A stretch of 64,000 bases of DNA, taken from contig JAYKKR010000006.1 in the NCBI GenBank assembly GCA_036971615.1, forward strand, positions 558,001 to 622,000. The letters run 5' to 3'. Source of the stretch: Amyloporia xantha (lineage: Eukaryota; Basidiomycota; Agaricomycetes; Polyporales; Adustoporiaceae). The notes beneath the pieces were generated by a model that saw only the letters and a list, made by a program, of their open reading frames with translations, did not search any database and had not been told where the DNA came from. The translations under genes and the position numbers were made by a program. Shown here one piece after another: positions 22,391-35,006 of the stretch; position 1 is the stretch's first letter; the number at the start of each line of letters is the position of its first letter.

Positions 22391-23690
22391 AAGACACTGG
22401 AATGATACAGCTTTCAATATCATCTGCTAAATTATGCTTCAAATAATGAAGTTAAAACATCTTATTCATATTATGCCACTTGAAAGATATTATAATGGAC
22501 CATTAATATCATGAAGATACAGCAGCCATTAGACTCCAATTTCAATGATTTTGATAAGTTGTTTCAATTGTTTTCTCTGTTCTTTTACAGTATTCCAATA
22601 AGGAATATTAAAAACTGCATCCAGTGTAAGAAAATAATCAAGATGATCAAATCTTTGGAATATGCAACTGTTGTCAGAGGATGTTTCAGGTCCAACAAAT
22701 GCTGTAGATGATGATGAATGGAAGCCTGAGTATACTTTCTGGAGCTCTGAATATAGTATGGACCATTCTGTATTTGAAGACAGAAATATCAGCTATTTGT
22801 AGAATGTTTGGTTGGAGAAATTATCATTGGGGATGGCCCTTCAGTCATTATGAGCAGTTTTATGAACACAAATATTGGCTAACACATCAGAAAAAGTGGA
22901 ACCAGCTCATAAGCTGATATAAGAAATTATAAGAACCATAAGATGTGAGTAGCAACCTGAAGCTACAAGTGATTTTGACAAGGAGGCCAAAAAGTCTATA
23001 TTTGCTCATCTCACCCATTTCTCTGTTATCCCCCTAGCCCATACTAGTACAGGTGACTAAATAATCTACATGTGTGATGAGGTCTAACCCTGTATGTCTT
23101 GTTGGTGAGAGTTAGTGCAAAAAGCAGTGAGTATTACATATCACTCACAAAGCATCATTATACCAGTTATATAGTGCCTTTCCACTTCTCATGGAGAGTT
23201 TGAAATCATAGTCCTAACTTTGATTTGACACATCATGGTATATTATAACTAATCCAATGTTCAAGTTCTCTACTCGATTTGGGTATATAATGTCCAAATG
23301 AAGTTGTGTATGCAAGTTATAATCAAAACATTGCCAAAATCACTTATGAGATGCCTGATGTGTATACCCAGTCAATGAATATTTTAGAAATATTTGGTTT
23401 CCATACTAGCAAGCTGTTACTCAAAACATTGTGATTCATGTCTGAAGGCTGGCCAAACCCAAGTAACAGCTCGAAGTAGTGAAGTGTAATTTGCTGAAAT
23501 TAAATATATGAGGAGTGGATTGAAGTGCTCAGATGCAGGGAGAAGGGATTCTCATTCACAGAGTATAAGCCTTGTGAACACAAATTGAATTGAATTCTCT
23601 GACCATGTAGTGGGATATCTACTTCCTTGAGTGTTATACAGAAAGTCTGAGGAAGATGCTAAATACTGTTCTCTACATATTACCTTTATA
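22391..23690. repeat. AT-rich segment of unit 2, no gene recognised
   Basis: About 1.3 kb, much richer in A/T than the RRM block that follows. It is nearly identical to 36,559-37,850. Small frames (for example 22,511-22,711) are conserved between the copies only because the DNA is. A coding-like run around 22,715-22,800 (DDEWKPEYTFW) ends at a stop in both copies. It may be a decayed mobile element; no family is recognised. Confidence 0.6.
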
Positions 23691-24039
23691 CCACAAGACA
23701 CGGATGTCGAGAGAGAAGTAGCGTGAACTTGTCACGTGCACAGTGGACTACACGTATACCACAAGACGCACCTCTATGCTCTGTACATATACCACAAGAC
23801 ACGCATATCTTTCGATTTCTCTCTGGACACTTCCTCCTGCTGCCAACGCACTCATCACGTGCACCACACAGTGTCTCCAACACACCTCGGTCTCTGTCGT
23901 CTTCTTGCGTTCCCACTACATTCCGTTCCCAACTCCTCCGAGGCAGTCCTGTACATCCCTCCTCTATGTCATTCGGGAGAAATTTACAGGACCGCCTCGA
24001 CAACGCAAAAGCAAAACGACACAGCAACGAAACACTCAC

Positions 24040-26143
24040 ATTCCCCACGAACAGATTCCTGCTCACACTCCCTCCCGCCTGGCTCGCACCCGCAGCCGAC
24101 CCCGGGCCTTGCGCACTCCCGCCCGCACCGCTCCCCGTCCCCGGGCGCGACATCGACATGCCCCCTCCGAGGACATCTTCCTCACCAACAGCACTCACGC
24201 CTGGATTTGGACCTACTGCACGGACGACGTGACGAGATGCACGGAGGACGGAGACCGCGGCGAACGAGAACGCAGACACGCATCAGCGAACCGCCCTGCC
24301 AACTCAACCAGCGAGAAAAACACGCACCGACTGGGCTCCCCGCACTGTACCCCATCCCCGACGGGAACCGGCTCAGCGGCGCCGGCGCAGCGAACGCCGA
24401 CAGCGGGCTCGCGCCCCCACTCAGACTCATCCCGGCCCCACTCACACCGCCCAACCCTCCTAAGCTTCCTCCGACAGCACCGATCCCGCCTCCCGCCCAC
24501 TCCTCGCTCACGCCCGCCCGGTCCCGCCGCACCTCCAGCACACGCCCCTGCCACGCCCACCCCTGGAACATCCCCACCGCCCGCTCCGCGTCCTCCGCCG
24601 TCGCCAGCAGCACCGTCCCGTGCCCGCGGCTCCGGTTGTCGGGTCCCAGCGCGACGTCTGCGCGTAGCACCGTCCCCGCACGGCGGAATAAGTCTTTCAG
24701 GTCCTGCCATCGTACGCGGTATGGGAGCTGCAGGGGAGCGTGTCAGCACGGTTCATAACGGGGTATATGCGGTCAGAAGATCGGAGTGAAAAACATGGAA
24801 GGCAGGAAAGAAGGCTGGGAGGGCTCAGTGCAAAGCTGCGTCTCGTGCAAAGCACAACAACAGACAGCAGAGCTCAGTGGAATACCTCGTGACCTCCAGT
24901 CCGAGCGCATACAAGCCGTGCTAACGCGACGCGAGCGCGAGGAACCGACCAGAGGGACGAGAGAATGCGGCGCGGGTCGGCTACTTCGGACGCACATTCG
25001 GCCAGAGACATGCGCCCACCCGAGCCAGGGAGCAGAAATAAGTTGACCCCCACCAAAAGGCGCGCGATTCTCGAAAAAGGTGGGATGGACGGCGGGATGT
25101 ATGCGGGCGGGCAAGTGAGGTTCCGCGCTCTCCTCACGGTATGGGCAAGGGCTACAAAGTCCCCGCCGTTCGCACCCGCCCGAACATCCCAACGGCGAAG
25201 CAATGCGTACGCCAGGTGCAAGGAGAGCCTAACGAGTCCGCGCACGCGATTCGCGGTGCGCGAGAAGGACCCGGCGTCTTCCCGCCCTGCATATATACGC
25301 GTCACACAACGCCTTTGCAGAGACCTACTCGTCCCGTCCCACAATTCCCGTCACCTCCACCCCTCCCCAGAAACCAAGCGTAGTCAAGGAAAGGAAGAGA
25401 CGAAAAATGAGGAAGATAAAAGGGATGCACAGCACACAGCACATCCTCTCGCCCAGGGTTCATCGGAACGCGCAAAAAATACAAATGACGAAGAAGCTCG
25501 GACACTCACATTGCCGACGAACAACTGCGTCCGCGTGTCCCTCCCTCCCGCGCCGAGCACGCTTCCCCCCAGCCCCATGCCCGTCCCGCCCATCGCGCCC
25601 GATGCAGCGGACGCGGCCATGGCCATCTGGATCACTGCCTCGATGTCGTCGTTCGTCGGCGTCGGCTGCGCATGGGTGTTCGTGTTTGAATTTGAGTTGG
25701 TATGCGAGTCCGCATTCGGATTTGACGCCAGGATGGAGGCCGCGAGCGCAGGCGCGGGAGGGACGGGGCTCGAGTTAGTCGAGCCGCCTAGTGCGGGGCC
25801 GGAGAGCGGGGAGACGGCGCCCGAGGCGGGGTTGGATGTGGAGGCGGCACTAAGGCCGAGGGTGTGGATGTGCGGGTGCGAGAGCGCGATCGGATGCGCG
25901 GGGAGGAGGGAGTGGGGATGGAGATGGGGCAAGGGGAGGGGCGATGCGGCGGGGAGGGTAGGGGAGTATGGCGGGGGTGGGGACCTGGCCGTGTGGATGG
26001 GTGTGCTGGAGGGGATGCGGACGCGGGGCCTGGATGTCCTACAGCGCACGCGCGTGAGCAAGCGAAGTAGGTAGCGCGAGATGGAATGGAGCGGGACGTA
26101 CCGAGAACCCCGTAGCAGAGAACACAGACGCGGGCGCGTGCAT
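24040..26143 (-). pseudogene. Two-RRM RNA-binding protein, truncated copy 2
   Basis: Same exon layout as copy 1: 26143-26102, 26038-25510, 24727-24328, 24215-24040. Exon 2 is 529 nt instead of 528. An extra G in a G-run at about 25,975-25,980 shifts the frame before RRM1. Intron 2 is 782 bp. The downstream half of RRM2 is missing, as in the other copies, and the sequence runs into the AT-rich segment. A 694-bp element sits about 520 bp upstream of the start. The shift could be an assembly error in a homopolymer. Confidence 0.7.
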
Positions 26144-26667
26144 GGCGAGAGCGGGGTGGCGGCGCTCGGGGGATGGGCGCAGGGCGCAGCCTGCACGGGC
26201 ACGCGTCGTCCGAGTCGGTGGGTGGGTCGGGTGCAATCGCCGTCAGCCGTCAATGTAGCAGTAGCAGTAAGGAACCGCGCGTGTGTGTCTGTCACGCAGA
26301 GCGTCACGTCGGCAGTCGATGGAATGAGCAGCAGCGCAGATAATTCGACGGCCGGGAGCAGACGACGCGGGAGGTGGATGCGATCGAGAGGCAGGCGAAG
26401 GGACCGTAAAGGAAACCGGTGTGCTGACAGGGAGGAGCGTAGTGCGTGCGGGAGAGGGTGGCTGCTGAATCGCAGGCTCAACTTTCCGACGCCGCCGGTC
26501 GTCGTCGTCCAACCAGCGCTGTCGTCCCCGCTCCACTCTTCGCCCTCGACGCCCACACGTGCCCTGACGTCACTCCCCCGACCCGTGCCTACGCCGGCAC
26601 ATGCCCTGCCCCGCCAGCTTGGCGGGATATGCCCAGGCGAGAGACGCGACGCCAACCCGCCGGGCGT

Positions 26668-27361
26668 TGGTCTCGTACCCAGACCTGTAATGTCGCACCC
26701 CACCACCGCAAATAACAGGTCTGGGGCAGCCTGATAGGGCACCCACCCCTTCCACTTAGCGCCCACTTAGCGCCCAGATGTAACGGTCACACCGATCCCT
26801 TTCGACCGAGCGTATCCGTTTTGGGAACGCGCGCCGACCGAGCACACTTTCGTCAGTCCTATTACACGGACGGAGTGTCTTCTGAATTCGTGGCCGTCTT
26901 TCACTCCGTTATTCCACCATCTCAGTCTCGTTTGGTGGCTCATAGGAAAGATGATGACATAGCATACAAGAAACTACAGTGCTCGAGCTACTGCTGCAAA
27001 AAAAATTCTCATATGATTGAATTATGATTTAGAAAATATTTTCAGCATCAGGGAAGAGTACATTATGTTTATGTGAATGACATATGTTCATGGGAATTAT
27101 AAATAGAGTTGCACAAGTGAATAAACCCTCTTATTGTCTGCAGTAGTAGACTTTTGGTTGTCTAAATGTCATCAATGTGCATTCCCAAAAAGGATACGCT
27201 CGGTCGAAAGGGATCGGCCGAGGCACCAGAAGGTGATTGTGACCGTTACATTTGGGCGCTAAGTGGGCGCTAAGTGGAAGGGGTGGGTGCCCTATCAGGC
27301 TGCCCCAGACCTGTTATTTGCGGTGGTGGGGTGCGACATTACAGGTCTGGGTACGAGACCA
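26668..27361. mobile_element. 694-bp non-autonomous element with long terminal inverted repeats
   Basis: Flanked by the 8-bp duplication ccgggcgt (26,660-26,667 and 27,362-27,369). Unit 3 has a single uninterrupted copy of this site at 40,808-40,815. The ends are inverted repeats starting tggtctcgtacccagacctg. The left arm is about 26,668-26,825 and the right arm about 27,181-27,361. The arms agree closely, except that the right arm has about 21 extra bases (atcaccttctggtgcctcgg region). The middle is AT-rich and codes for nothing recognisable. An 8-bp duplication fits hAT-like mobilisation (inference). Confidence 0.9.
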
Positions 27362-28461
27362 CCGGGCGTCCGCTGCTGCTCTCAGAGCGGTCGCCGCCGC
27401 GTCCGTCATCATCACCCTCGAATCGTTGCAGTGCACAGATGGCTTCGATCGCGCACGGCCACTCCACACTCGGTCCCCATGACATGCTTCTGTGTCTACT
27501 CGCGATCGCCTGACGTGCCTACAGCGTCGTCCTCTGCAATCTACTTTCTGGACCTCTCTCTGCCCGCGCCGCTTCGATCGACTAGCAGTCTCTCTCTCTT
27601 CCCACTCTCTCGCTCTCGCTCCACTCCACTAGGCGCCGTCTCTGTCCGACGTCCATCTCCCGTCTCTGTCGGGCCCACTCAACGAAGCACGTCGTATACA
27701 CGCGTCCCTTCCTCCTCAGCCACGGCCCACGGTCCCCATCTCGCGTCCGTGCACCTCGCCTCTCTCGACAAACGCCGTCTCGGCTCTCCCTACCATCGAT
27801 CCAAGCCCTACAGGTCCCATCGAAACATGGCTATAGACCGTCTGTCGGCGCGCACAGACGGGATGCGTGCTCAGCTCGATGCCTGCGAGTAGCGCACCAC
27901 ACTCAGGTAAATCGTCCGATCCCTGCGTCCATGCGCTCTCGCCGATGCCTTCGCAAGGCATCTCCTGCCCGCCCGACGACCCATCGTCCGCCGGATAGAC
28001 AGCCATGGGCCGTCTCGCTAGCACTAATCGTCAGATACGTAGTCTATCTACTGCCCCGTCGTCCGCTCCCCTCCACGCTCTCACCTCCCCTCTCGTCTTT
28101 CGCTACACAGCACCCTTGCTCGCATCGCCGCGCGCCCGTCATGACTTTCGAGTCTGAACAGCCTCGAGCACTATGTACGTTGTCCGTCCGTCCAGTGCTC
28201 ACCCACTCCCTACTGCAGTTCCAGTCCCTGACACAGAGGCCCGCACTCTCCCAACACACCTCCCAGCATTGACGATAAGCACGCGCTGTGCGCAGCCGAG
28301 CGGGCGATCAGCGCCCGGCGCGTGTCCTGTAGTGAGCGCAGATCTAGCAGCGGGCAGAATGTGAGCAGAGATACAAAGACCCCGACGTGGCTACGTACCC
28401 ACGTCCGGACCGCCGTCGATCATCGCCCGTCGTCCGGATGCACTAATGTTCTCCCACAGAC

Positions 28462-28999
28462 CATGTAGTACCCGTAAGTCAACAAATATATCTACTATTT
28501 CAAAGTGCGGACGTAAGGTCCCCACAGCGACGCACAGAGCCGTAGAGGCTTCGTCAGGCCACGGCTCTGTAATGGAATCTTGGTAAGCACGGCCAGCGGA
28601 CAGAGATCAAAACAACGTAAAACTCACCGACGGACCCATCCGCGCTCAGCAGGCCAGCATGCTGTACACGCACTGCGCTCTGTCCGTAAGTCTAAACAAC
28701 GCGCTGCAGGCAGGAAACTCACATTGAGCAGCCGTCGGGCCCGCGCTCCGAGCAGAGTTCGTCCGGTGCGCTCGGTCGAAGCGTCGGCGGCGGAAGGCAC
28801 GCCAATCGAGATGGACTGCCGCCGACGGAAGACCTGTCCGCGCCCGCGCCTCGCAGCCAAGCGCGAGCTAGTATGTAGAATCGCTATCTAGATGCACGAT
28901 ACCCATCGGGGCGTGCGTCAATGATGTCCGCATGTGAGTTCGTCCAAACACGGAGAGCTCACCTTTTACAGCTCTTTCGGCACCGTGCAGCTCGACCAT
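28462..28999 (-). CDS. Unrecognised split gene, copy 2 (tentative)
   Basis: Nearly identical to 4,497-5,032 with the same candidate splice borders and start codon. A few substitutions (for example CGT to CGG in the basic exon) do not add stops. No family is recognised, and the first junction is again out of phase. Confidence 0.3.
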
Positions 29000-29189
29000 C
29001 GCAGACGGCGTCGACGGCCGCGAACGACGAGAGTTGACCGGACCTGGGATGAGATGAGAGTACAGAGGAGGAGAGGATGAGGGGATGGAAGGAATCCGTC
29101 CAGCCCCCCAGCTCTTATACACCCCCAGCGCATCGCATCCCACGCCCGCGCACGGCGAACATCCGCCGTACGCGCTCCCGGCGTGTCCT

Positions 29190-29637
29190 CCTCCATGACA
29201 CACGACGCACGAAGCCACGTCCAAGCCCAGCAACGTACCTCCGCCGTCCCGGCGTAACCAGCATCGCATATGCAAACGAGGCGGGATGTCGTACGCCCCG
29301 CTTCACGCATATTCGGCGTCCGATCGCCGTGATCTTCGCGCGCGCTTGGCCCAGCCAATTGTCGATGTACGGCGTTGTGGGCTTCCTGCTTCCTGCGGGC
29401 CTTTCGTGCGTAAGTCGGGTGTTCGTAGACATCCTGGGACAGCTTGGATACGGACGGTCCGAGGTGCGTGCTACCCTCGGGGCCTACTTCCGGATGAATT
29501 GCTTCGAGCGATCGAATACAGAGGCTGTGAGAGCGCACCGAGCCGGACGCAAAGAGCAACATGCATGACGGCGTATATCGACATCGCAAAACCTCACATG
29601 GTGAGTGTCTGCCATACTGGCTTCTGTGTCCTCCGAG
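29190..29637. repeat. 0.43-kb tandem repeats of unit 2 (left part)
   Basis: Matches 5,240-5,687 of unit 1. It is cut by the foldback insertion within the spacer between the first and second repeats and continues at 35,007. Confidence 0.75.
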
Positions 29638-29751
29638 AGCCCATTCAGTCATTATAGCCTACTCTATAGGGAGAGATATGGGTGAAATTCTTATTACTTT
29701 GTCAGGAGAGCGGACGTCGGCCGACGCCCTCGCTATAGCCTACAGTCAAGG

Positions 29752-30255
29752 GTCGGCCGAGGGCTATAATATAGCCTGCAGATACAGCGCGGCCCACTGC
29801 GCCATATTTCCCTGGTATATTCTCGCCTTCAAGTAGTGTCGGCCGAGGGCTATAATATAGCCTTTAGACATGGCGCGGCCGACTGCGCCATATTTCTGTG
29901 GTATATTCTCGCCTTCAAGTAGTGTCGGCCGAGGGCTATAATATAGCCTTTAGACATGGCGCGGCCGACTGCGCCATATTTCCCTGGTATATTCTCGCCT
30001 TCAAGTAGTGTCAGCCGAGGGCTATAATATAGCCTTTAGACATGGCGCGGCCGACTGCGCCATATTTCCCTGGTATATTCTCGCCTTCAAGTAGTGTCGG
30101 CCGAGGGCTATAATATAGCCTACAAATACGGCGCGGCCGAGTGCACCATATTATTGTGGTATATTCTGGCCTTCAATGTAGGGATGGCCGAGGTGTATCA
30201 TATAGCCTACAGACAGGGCACAGCTGACTGCGCCATAAACTCTAGCTATATTTCA
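29752..30255. repeat. 86-bp tandem repeats, left arm
   Basis: The start gtc(g/a)gccgagggctata recurs at 29,752, 29,838, 29,924, 30,010 and 30,096, an exact 86-bp period. A diverged sixth unit begins near 30,182. Each unit contains the palindrome ggctataatatagcc and a gcgcggccgactgcgcc segment. Confidence 0.9.
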
Positions 30256-31683
30256 GCATGGCACAGCTTGATAGAGCATGGCACTTTGTTGGGAATTTAA
30301 TCCTACAGCTCTGCAAACCGCGCAGCTTTTTTGGGAATTTGATGGCACAGTTGTCCAAAGCATGGCGCTTTTTTGACAATCTGATGGCGCAGCTTGGTAG
30401 AGCATGGCGCTTTTTGGGGGAATGTCATGGCACAACTTTGTAAAGCATGGCACATTTTTTTGGGAATTTTATGGCGCTTTTTTGACAGTCTCATGGTGCA
30501 GCTCTCCAAAGCATGGCGCAGCTCTCCCAACCATGGCGCTTTTTTGGGATTCTCATGGTGCAGCTTTATAAAGCATGGCACATTTTTGAGAATCTCATGG
30601 CGCAGCTTTGTAAAGCATGGCGCTTTTTTGCAAATTTGATGGCGCTTTTTTGACAGTCTCATGGCGCACTTCTCCAAAGCATGGCGCTTGCTTGGATATT
30701 TCATGGCACCGCTTTGCAGAGCATGGCGCATTTTTGAGAATCTCATGGCGCAGCATTGTAAAGCATGGCGCTTTTTTTGCAAATTTAATGGCGCTTTTTT
30801 GACAGTCTCATGGTGCACTTCTCCAAAGCATGGCATAGCTCTTCCAAGCATGGCGCTTTTTTGGATATCTCATGGCGCAGCTTTGCAAAGCATGGCTCTT
30901 TTGTGCAAACTTCATGGCGCTTTTTTGACAGTCTCATGGCACAGCTTTGAGAGCATGGCACCTTCTTGGATATCTCATGGCGCACTTCTCCAAAGCATGG
31001 CACAGCTCTCCCAAGCATGGCGCTTTTTTGGGAATCTTATGGCACAGCTTTATAAAGCATGGCTCTTTTGTGCGAACTTCATGGCGCTTTTTTGACAGTC
31101 TCATGGCACAGCTTTGAGAGCATGGCACTTTCTTGGATATCTCATGGCGCTTTCTTGGATATCTCATAGCGCAGCTTTGCAGAGCATGGCGCATTTTTGA
31201 GAATTTGATGGCGCTTTTTTCACAGTCTCATGGTGCAGCTCTCCAAAGCATGGCGCTTTTTTGACAGCCTCATGGCGTAGCTCTCTAAAGCATGGTGCTT
31301 TGTTGGGATTCTCATGGTGCAGCTTTATAAAGCATGGCGCATTTTTGAGAATCTCATGGCGCAGCTTTGTAAAGCATGGCGCTTTTTTGGCAAATTTGAT
31401 GGCGCTTTTTTGACAGTCTCATGGCACACTTCTCCTAAGCATGGCACAGCTCTCCCAAGCATGATGCTTTCTTAGATATCTCATAGTGCAGCTTTGCAGA
31501 GCATGGCGCTTTTTTGGATTTCTCATGGTGCAGCTCTCCAAAGCATGGCGCAGCTCTCCCAACCATGGCGCAGCTCTCCCAACCATGGCGCTTTGTTAGG
31601 ATTCTCATGGCGCAGCTTTGCAGAGCATGGCGCTTTTGTGCAAATCTCATGGCGCAGCTTTGTCAAGCATGGCGTGTTTGTGG
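30256..31683. repeat. atggcgc-rich tandem repeats, left arm
   Basis: An irregular array of about 40-70-bp units combining atggcgc, agctttgyaaagc, gagaatctcatggc and ttttttgacagtctcatgg. Many units contain the short inverted repeat gctttgcaaagc, so single strands could form serial hairpins. The order of sub-units varies, which suggests repeated slippage or gene-conversion events. Confidence 0.8.
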
Positions 31684-32949
31684 CATAACACAGTGCTTTT
31701 TTTTGGAATTCCACAGGCTGCTCTGCAGATCATGGCACATTTGTGAGAATGTCATGGTGCAGCTTTTTACAGTATGGGGTATTTGTGTAAAGTTTGTGGT
31801 GCACCCCTGCATGATAATGCTTTGTAAAGTATGGTGGTCCTCTGTAGTATCATACATAGGCTAGTCATGGTTGCTTTTCGAGGTTCAAATTCACCCTTTT
31901 GCTTCACATCTTTGTGCTTGTTTCCTATGCAGTTGCCTAAACATGCAATCTGGAATGGGCATCTAGAGATCCTGCAACCCAATGGATGCATAATTTGAAG
32001 TACCACCCCTGGGGCATAAGTTGCTAAGTAAAATGATTTGCTCCATGTGATTATATTACATATAATAAACATTTTGGCCAACAAACATTGTAACTCTGCT
32101 CTTTTAGGCCTGTCTTACACCCATATCATGTCCATCTTATGCCCGTCTTACACCCATCTTACGCGCATCTTATGCCTGACTTATGCCCCTAAAGGTGGTG
32201 AACCATGACCATATTTATAGAGCATAGCACAGCTATGCAAGCACAATATATGTGTGCACAAGCTAAACAAAACCTGTCTTATGATGTGGTATAGAGATTT
32301 CATCGAGATATGCCATAGATCAGCTGTGCCACTTCACTGTTGACAGTTGTTTGTAATATAGCTCACTCAAGTGTAGGTCGTAACACACACTGTTTTGTGG
32401 CTTCTATAACTAGTAGTTCTGCAAGGACAGGTATCATATATACATAGCAGGCTTATATGACAATAGTAGACACTCACTATGTATAGTACTAGGGATATTA
32501 CAAAACTGCTTGTTCCAGATGAACTGTGTCTCAGGCTAAACTGTGATAAGCCCAAGTATTGGCAAGTGTATAATCAACTACTTGTGAATACATAGCAGTA
32601 GTCAGTAATGAAATTGTTACTAAACATCTAGTCATCCAATTGGCTTGTCTTCACCAATCTTGCTATTCACCAGGTTGACATTCAACACATTTCTCATCCA
32701 CTGGTCTCACAATCCATCAGGCTTGCCCTTACCAGTGTCGTCATTTATAAAAATTGTGCTCTTCTTATTTGCATCAAAGCTCCACCTGTCTCTACAAAGC
32801 TCTGTCATCACCTACAATGCTGAGCCATCCATATAACCAAGTATCTTTTGCATGATTGATACAAAATTGGCATCACTCTTTACAGCCTATAAAGCTGCAC
32901 CATACAAAAATGCACTAAGCTTTACAAGCTGCGCCAGGAGATTCTCAAA
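31684..32949. other. Unique spacer of the foldback element
   Basis: About 1.27 kb of AT-rich single-copy sequence between the arms. No gene is recognised. It contains a small array of about 13-bp units related to cttayrcccatctta at 32,106-32,190. Confidence 0.7.
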
Positions 32950-34390
32950 AACACACCATGCTTGACAAAGCTGCGCCATGAGATTTGCACAAAAGCGCCA
33001 TGCTCTGCAAAGCTGCGCCATGAGAATCCTAACAAAGCGCCATGGTTGGGAGAGCTGCGCCATGGTTGGGAGAGCTGCGCCATGGTTGGGAGAGCTGCGC
33101 CATGCTTTGGAGAGCTGCACCATGAGAAATCCAAAAAAGCGCCATGCTCTGCAAAGCTGCACTATGAGATATCTAAGAAAGCATCATGCTTGGGAGAGCT
33201 GTGCCATGCTTAGGAGAAGTGTGCCATGAGACTGTCAAAAAGCGCCATCAAATTTGCCAAAAAAGCGCCATGCTTTACAAAGCTGCGCCATGAGATTCTC
33301 AAAATGCGCCATGCTTTATAAAGCTGCACCATGAGAATCCCAACAAAGCACCATGCTTTAGAGAGCTACGCCATGAGGCTGTCAAAAAGCGCCATGCTTT
33401 GGAGAGCTGCACCATGAGACTGTGAAAAAAGCGCCATCAAATTCTCAAAATGCGCCATGCTCTGCAAAGCTGCGCTATGAGATATCCAAGAAAGCGCCAT
33501 GAGATATCCAAGAAAGTGCCATGCTCTCAAAGCTGTGCCATGAGACTGTCAAAAAGCGCCATGAAGTTCGCACAAAAGAGCCATGCTTTATAAAGCTGTG
33601 CCATAAGATTCCCAAAAAGCGCCATGCTTGGGAGAGCTGTGCCATGCTTTGGAGAAGTGCGCCATGAGATATCCAAGAAGGTGCCATGCTCTCAAAGCTG
33701 TGCCATGAGACTGTCAAAAAGCGCCATGAAGTTTGCACAAAAGAGCCATGCTTTGCAAAGCTGCGCCATGAGATATCCAAAAAAGCGCCATGCTTGGAAG
33801 AGCTATGCCATGCTTTGGAGAAGTGCACCATGAGACTGTCAAAAAGCGCCATTAAATTTGCAAAAAAAGCGCCATGCTTTACAATGCTGCGCCATGAGAT
33901 TCTCAAAAATGCGCCATGCTCTGCAAAGCGGTGCCATGAAATATCCAAGCAAGCGCCATGCTTTGGAGAAGTGCGCCATGAGACTGTCAAAAAGCGCCAT
34001 CAAATTTGCAAAAAGCGCCATGCTTTACAAAGCTGCGCCATGAGATTCTCAAAAATGTGCCATGCTTTATAAAGCTGCACCATGAGAATCCCAAAAAGCG
34101 CCATGGTTGGGAGAGCTGCGCCATGCTTTGGAGAGCTGCACCATGAGACTGTCAAAAAAGCGCCATAAAATTCCCAAAAAATGTGCCATGCTTTACAAAG
34201 TTGTGCCATGACATTCCCCCAAAAAGCGCCATGCTCTACCAAGCTGCGCCATCAGATTGTCAAAAAAGCGCCATGCTTTGGACAACTGTGCCATCAAATT
34301 CCCAAAAAGCTGCGCGGTTTGCAGAGCTGTAGGATTAAATTCCCAACAAAGTGCCATGCTCTATCAAGCTGTGCCATGCTGAAATATAGC
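32950..34390. repeat. atggcgc-rich tandem repeats, right arm (inverted)
   Basis: The reverse complement of the left-arm array with minor indels. For example, gccatggttgggagagctgc occurs three times in a row at 33,050-33,100, against two in the left arm. Confidence 0.8.
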
Positions 34391-34885
34391 TAGAGTTTAT
34401 GGCGCAGTCAGCTGTGCCCTGTCTGTAGGCTATATGATACACCTCGGCCATCCCTACATTGAAGGCCAGAATATACCACAATAATATGGTGCACTCGGCC
34501 GCGCCGTATTTGTAGGCTATATTATAGCCCTCGGCCGACACTACTTGAAGGCGAGAATATACCAGGGAAATATGGCGCAGTCGGCCGCGCCATGTCTAAA
34601 GGCTATATTATAGCCCTCGGCCGACACTACTTGAAGGCGAGAATATACCACAGAAATATGGCGCAGTCGGCCGCGCCATGTCTAAAGGCTATATTATAGC
34701 CCTCGGCCGACACTACTTGAAGGCGAGAATATACCACAGAAATATGGCGCAGTCGGCCGCGCCATGTCTAAAGGCTATATTATAGCCCTCGGCCGACACT
34801 ACTTGAAGGCGAGAATATACCAGGGAAATATGGCGCAGTCGGCCGCGCTGTATCTGCAGGCTATATTATAGCCCTCGGCCGACCC
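34390..34885. repeat. 86-bp tandem repeats, right arm (inverted)
   Basis: The reverse complement of the left-arm 86-bp block, with the same number and order of units (tatattatagccctcggccg at each joint). Confidence 0.9.
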
Positions 34886-35006
34886 TTGACTGTAGGCTAT
34901 AGCGAGGGCGTCGGCCGACGTCCGCTCTCCTGACAAAGTAATAAGAATTTCACCCATATCTCTCCCTATAGAGTAGGCTATAGTGACTGAATGGTGTGCC
35001 TCCGAG

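Larger units (their letters stand above)
29638..34998. mobile_element. 5.36-kb foldback element with 2-kb inverted arms
   Basis: Flanked by the 8-bp duplication cctccgag (29,630-29,637 and 34,999-35,006). Unit 1 holds the empty site at 5,680-5,687. Left arm 29,638-31,683 and right arm about 32,950-34,998 are near-perfect inverted copies, including the terminal ccattcagtca and tatagcctactctataggg. The spacer 31,684-32,949 is single copy. Each arm holds a block of 86-bp repeats and a block of shorter atggcgc repeats. No transposase is present. The duplication length suggests hAT-type mobilisation (inference). Open frames across the arms are translations of the repeats, not genes. Confidence 0.9.

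Noticed and set aside
24874..26766. Long Pro/Arg/Ser-rich frames on both strands in the GC-rich units (up to 460 codons)
   Set aside because: They run across introns of the RRM gene and its upstream region in the wrong phase, and their composition is that of frame-shifted GC-rich DNA.
29752..31683. CRISPR-like array
   Set aside because: Units are contiguous with no unique spacers, and the host is a eukaryote.
30256..34390. Long open frames (for example SMALFWISHGAALQ-type repeats) as a tandem-repeat protein
   Set aside because: The frames exist on both strands of both arms, follow the DNA repeat, start at arbitrary codons and show no domain; they are by-products of short repeats without stops.
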